Origin: Thermohalobaculum sp039187815 | GTDB lineage: Bacteria > Pseudomonadota > Alphaproteobacteria > Rhodobacterales > Rhodobacteraceae | NCBI GenBank assembly: GCA_039187815.1 | Contig: JBCCZI010000187.1 | Span: forward strand, 1-5,457 | DNA: 5,457 nt | Direction: 5' to 3' | Part shown: one piece after another, positions 4,942 through 5,457 of the stretch | Position numbering within the stretch: the first letter of the stretch is position 1 | Layout of the letters: each line of letters begins with the position of its first letter | Notes under the pieces: generated by a model | What the model was told of the DNA's origin: nothing | Database searches by the model: none | The model's input: the letters and a program-made list of their open reading frames with translations, nothing else | Program-made: the position numbers and the translations under genes

Positions 4942-5457
4942 GCCGGATCGTGCGTCTCGCGCCCGAGGACGATGTGGCGACGGCCTTGGAGACCCTGTCC
5001 CCGGGCGACGAGGGCGCGACCGAGCGCATCCCCCGCGGCCACAAGCTGGCGCTCGCAGAGATCCCCGCCAGCGCTCCGGTTCGGAAGTATGCCCAGCTCA
5101 TCGGCTATGCCAGTGCCGACATTCCCGCAGGCGCTCATGTGCACACGCACAACCTCGACTTCCGGGCGGTCGACACGGACTATGCCTTTGCAACGACCCA
5201 CCGGCCGGCGCCTCAACCCGCCCGCCAGGACAGCTTCCTCGGCTATCGCCGCCCGAGCGGCCGCGTCGGCACGCGCAACTTCATCGCGGTGATCACCTCG
5301 GTCAACTGTTCGGCCACCGCGGCGAGCCAGATCGCGGGTCACTTCACGCCGGAACGCCTCGCCCCCTATCCCAATGTCGACGGCGTCACCGCCTTAGTCC
5401 ACGGCACCGGCTGCGGCATGGCGGTGGACGGCGACGGCTTCGACGCGCTCCAGCGGG
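4938..5457 (+). CDS. UxaA/GarD (altronate/galactarate dehydratase) family protein, 5' part only
   Basis: The first 173 codons of a dehydratase that runs off the right edge; full-length relatives have about 490-525 residues, so roughly a third is present. The start is GTG, overlapping the previous stop as GTGA. The N-terminal SAF-type domain (about 1-75) shows IPRGHKLAL (31-39), VRKYAQLIGYA (48-58) and the metal-site-like HVHTHN (67-72), close to HVHAHN of E. coli UxaA and unlike GarD, which lacks it. The second domain begins with FLGYRRPSGRVGTRN (100-114), TSVNCSAT (120-127) and VDGVTALVHGTGCGM (147-161). E. coli UxaA converts D-altronate to 2-keto-3-deoxygluconate; GarD acts on galactarate. 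These iron- or manganese-dependent dehydratases are unrelated to the enolase superfamily, so the operon carries two different dehydratase folds. Substrate is unproven; UxaA-like is favoured over GarD-like. Confidence 0.9.
   Translation, partial: MSRIVRLAPEDDVATALETLSPGDEGATERIPRGHKLALAEIPASAPVRKYAQLIGYASADIPAGAHVHTHNLDFRAVDTDYAFATTHRPAPQPARQDSFLGYRRPSGRVGTRNFIAVITSVNCSATAASQIAGHFTPERLAPYPNVDGVTALVHGTGCGMAVDGDGFDALQR

Noticed and set aside
4833..5342. A 169-residue minus-strand frame and a plus-strand frame at 4972-5292
   Set aside because: Both are shadows of the UxaA-family gene, whose motifs (GHK, HVHTHN, GTRN, GTGCGM) fix the true frame.
1..5457. Mobile elements, CRISPR arrays, tRNA/rRNA genes, toxin-antitoxin or defence genes
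   Set aside because: I found no repeat arrays, terminal inverted repeats, transposase or integrase motifs, or RNA gene structure. All coding content is explained by the five-gene catabolic operon.

Overview
The window is GC-rich, with dense C/G-ending codons, tight gene packing and AGGA-type ribosome binding sites. This suits an alphaproteobacterium, most likely of the Rhodobacterales/roseobacter type. That placement is inferred from composition and gene content; there is no marker gene. All supported genes lie on the plus strand and form one carboxylate uptake and catabolism operon, which continues past the right edge.

Layout: positions 1-325 carry no gene I can support. They form the upstream control region, with an AT-rich 12-bp perfect palindrome (199-210) that resembles a LacI-family operator. 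Then follow a complete tripartite TRAP transporter: periplasmic binding protein DctP (326-1342), small membrane subunit DctQ (1439-2251) and large membrane subunit DctM (2251-3846). Next are a mandelate racemase-subgroup enolase-superfamily enzyme (3853-4941) and the first 173 codons of a UxaA/GarD (altronate/galactarate dehydratase) family protein, which starts at GTG 4938 and runs off the window. From dctQ onward the genes overlap by 1 nt, are 6 nt apart, or overlap by 4 nt, so they are probably translationally coupled. The only real gap, 96 nt between dctP and dctQ, is filled by three hairpins placed end to end, the middle one with a 13-bp perfect stem.

How the genes work together (inference): DctP captures an organic acid in the periplasm, and DctQM imports it with a sodium or proton gradient. 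The two cytoplasmic enzymes, from unrelated dehydratase families, then dehydrate or epimerise it. An aldonate, uronate or aldarate is the most natural substrate class, but the sequence does not identify the compound. Both membrane subunits are larger than the standard TRAP form: DctQ has an extra N-terminal part with two membrane segments, and DctM has an insertion of about 70 residues with two hydrophobic segments.

I see no phage, defence, CRISPR, transposon or RNA gene. The region looks like an ordinary catabolic operon. The points most worth checking are the unassigned substrate, the operator-like palindrome and the structured dctP-dctQ gap.
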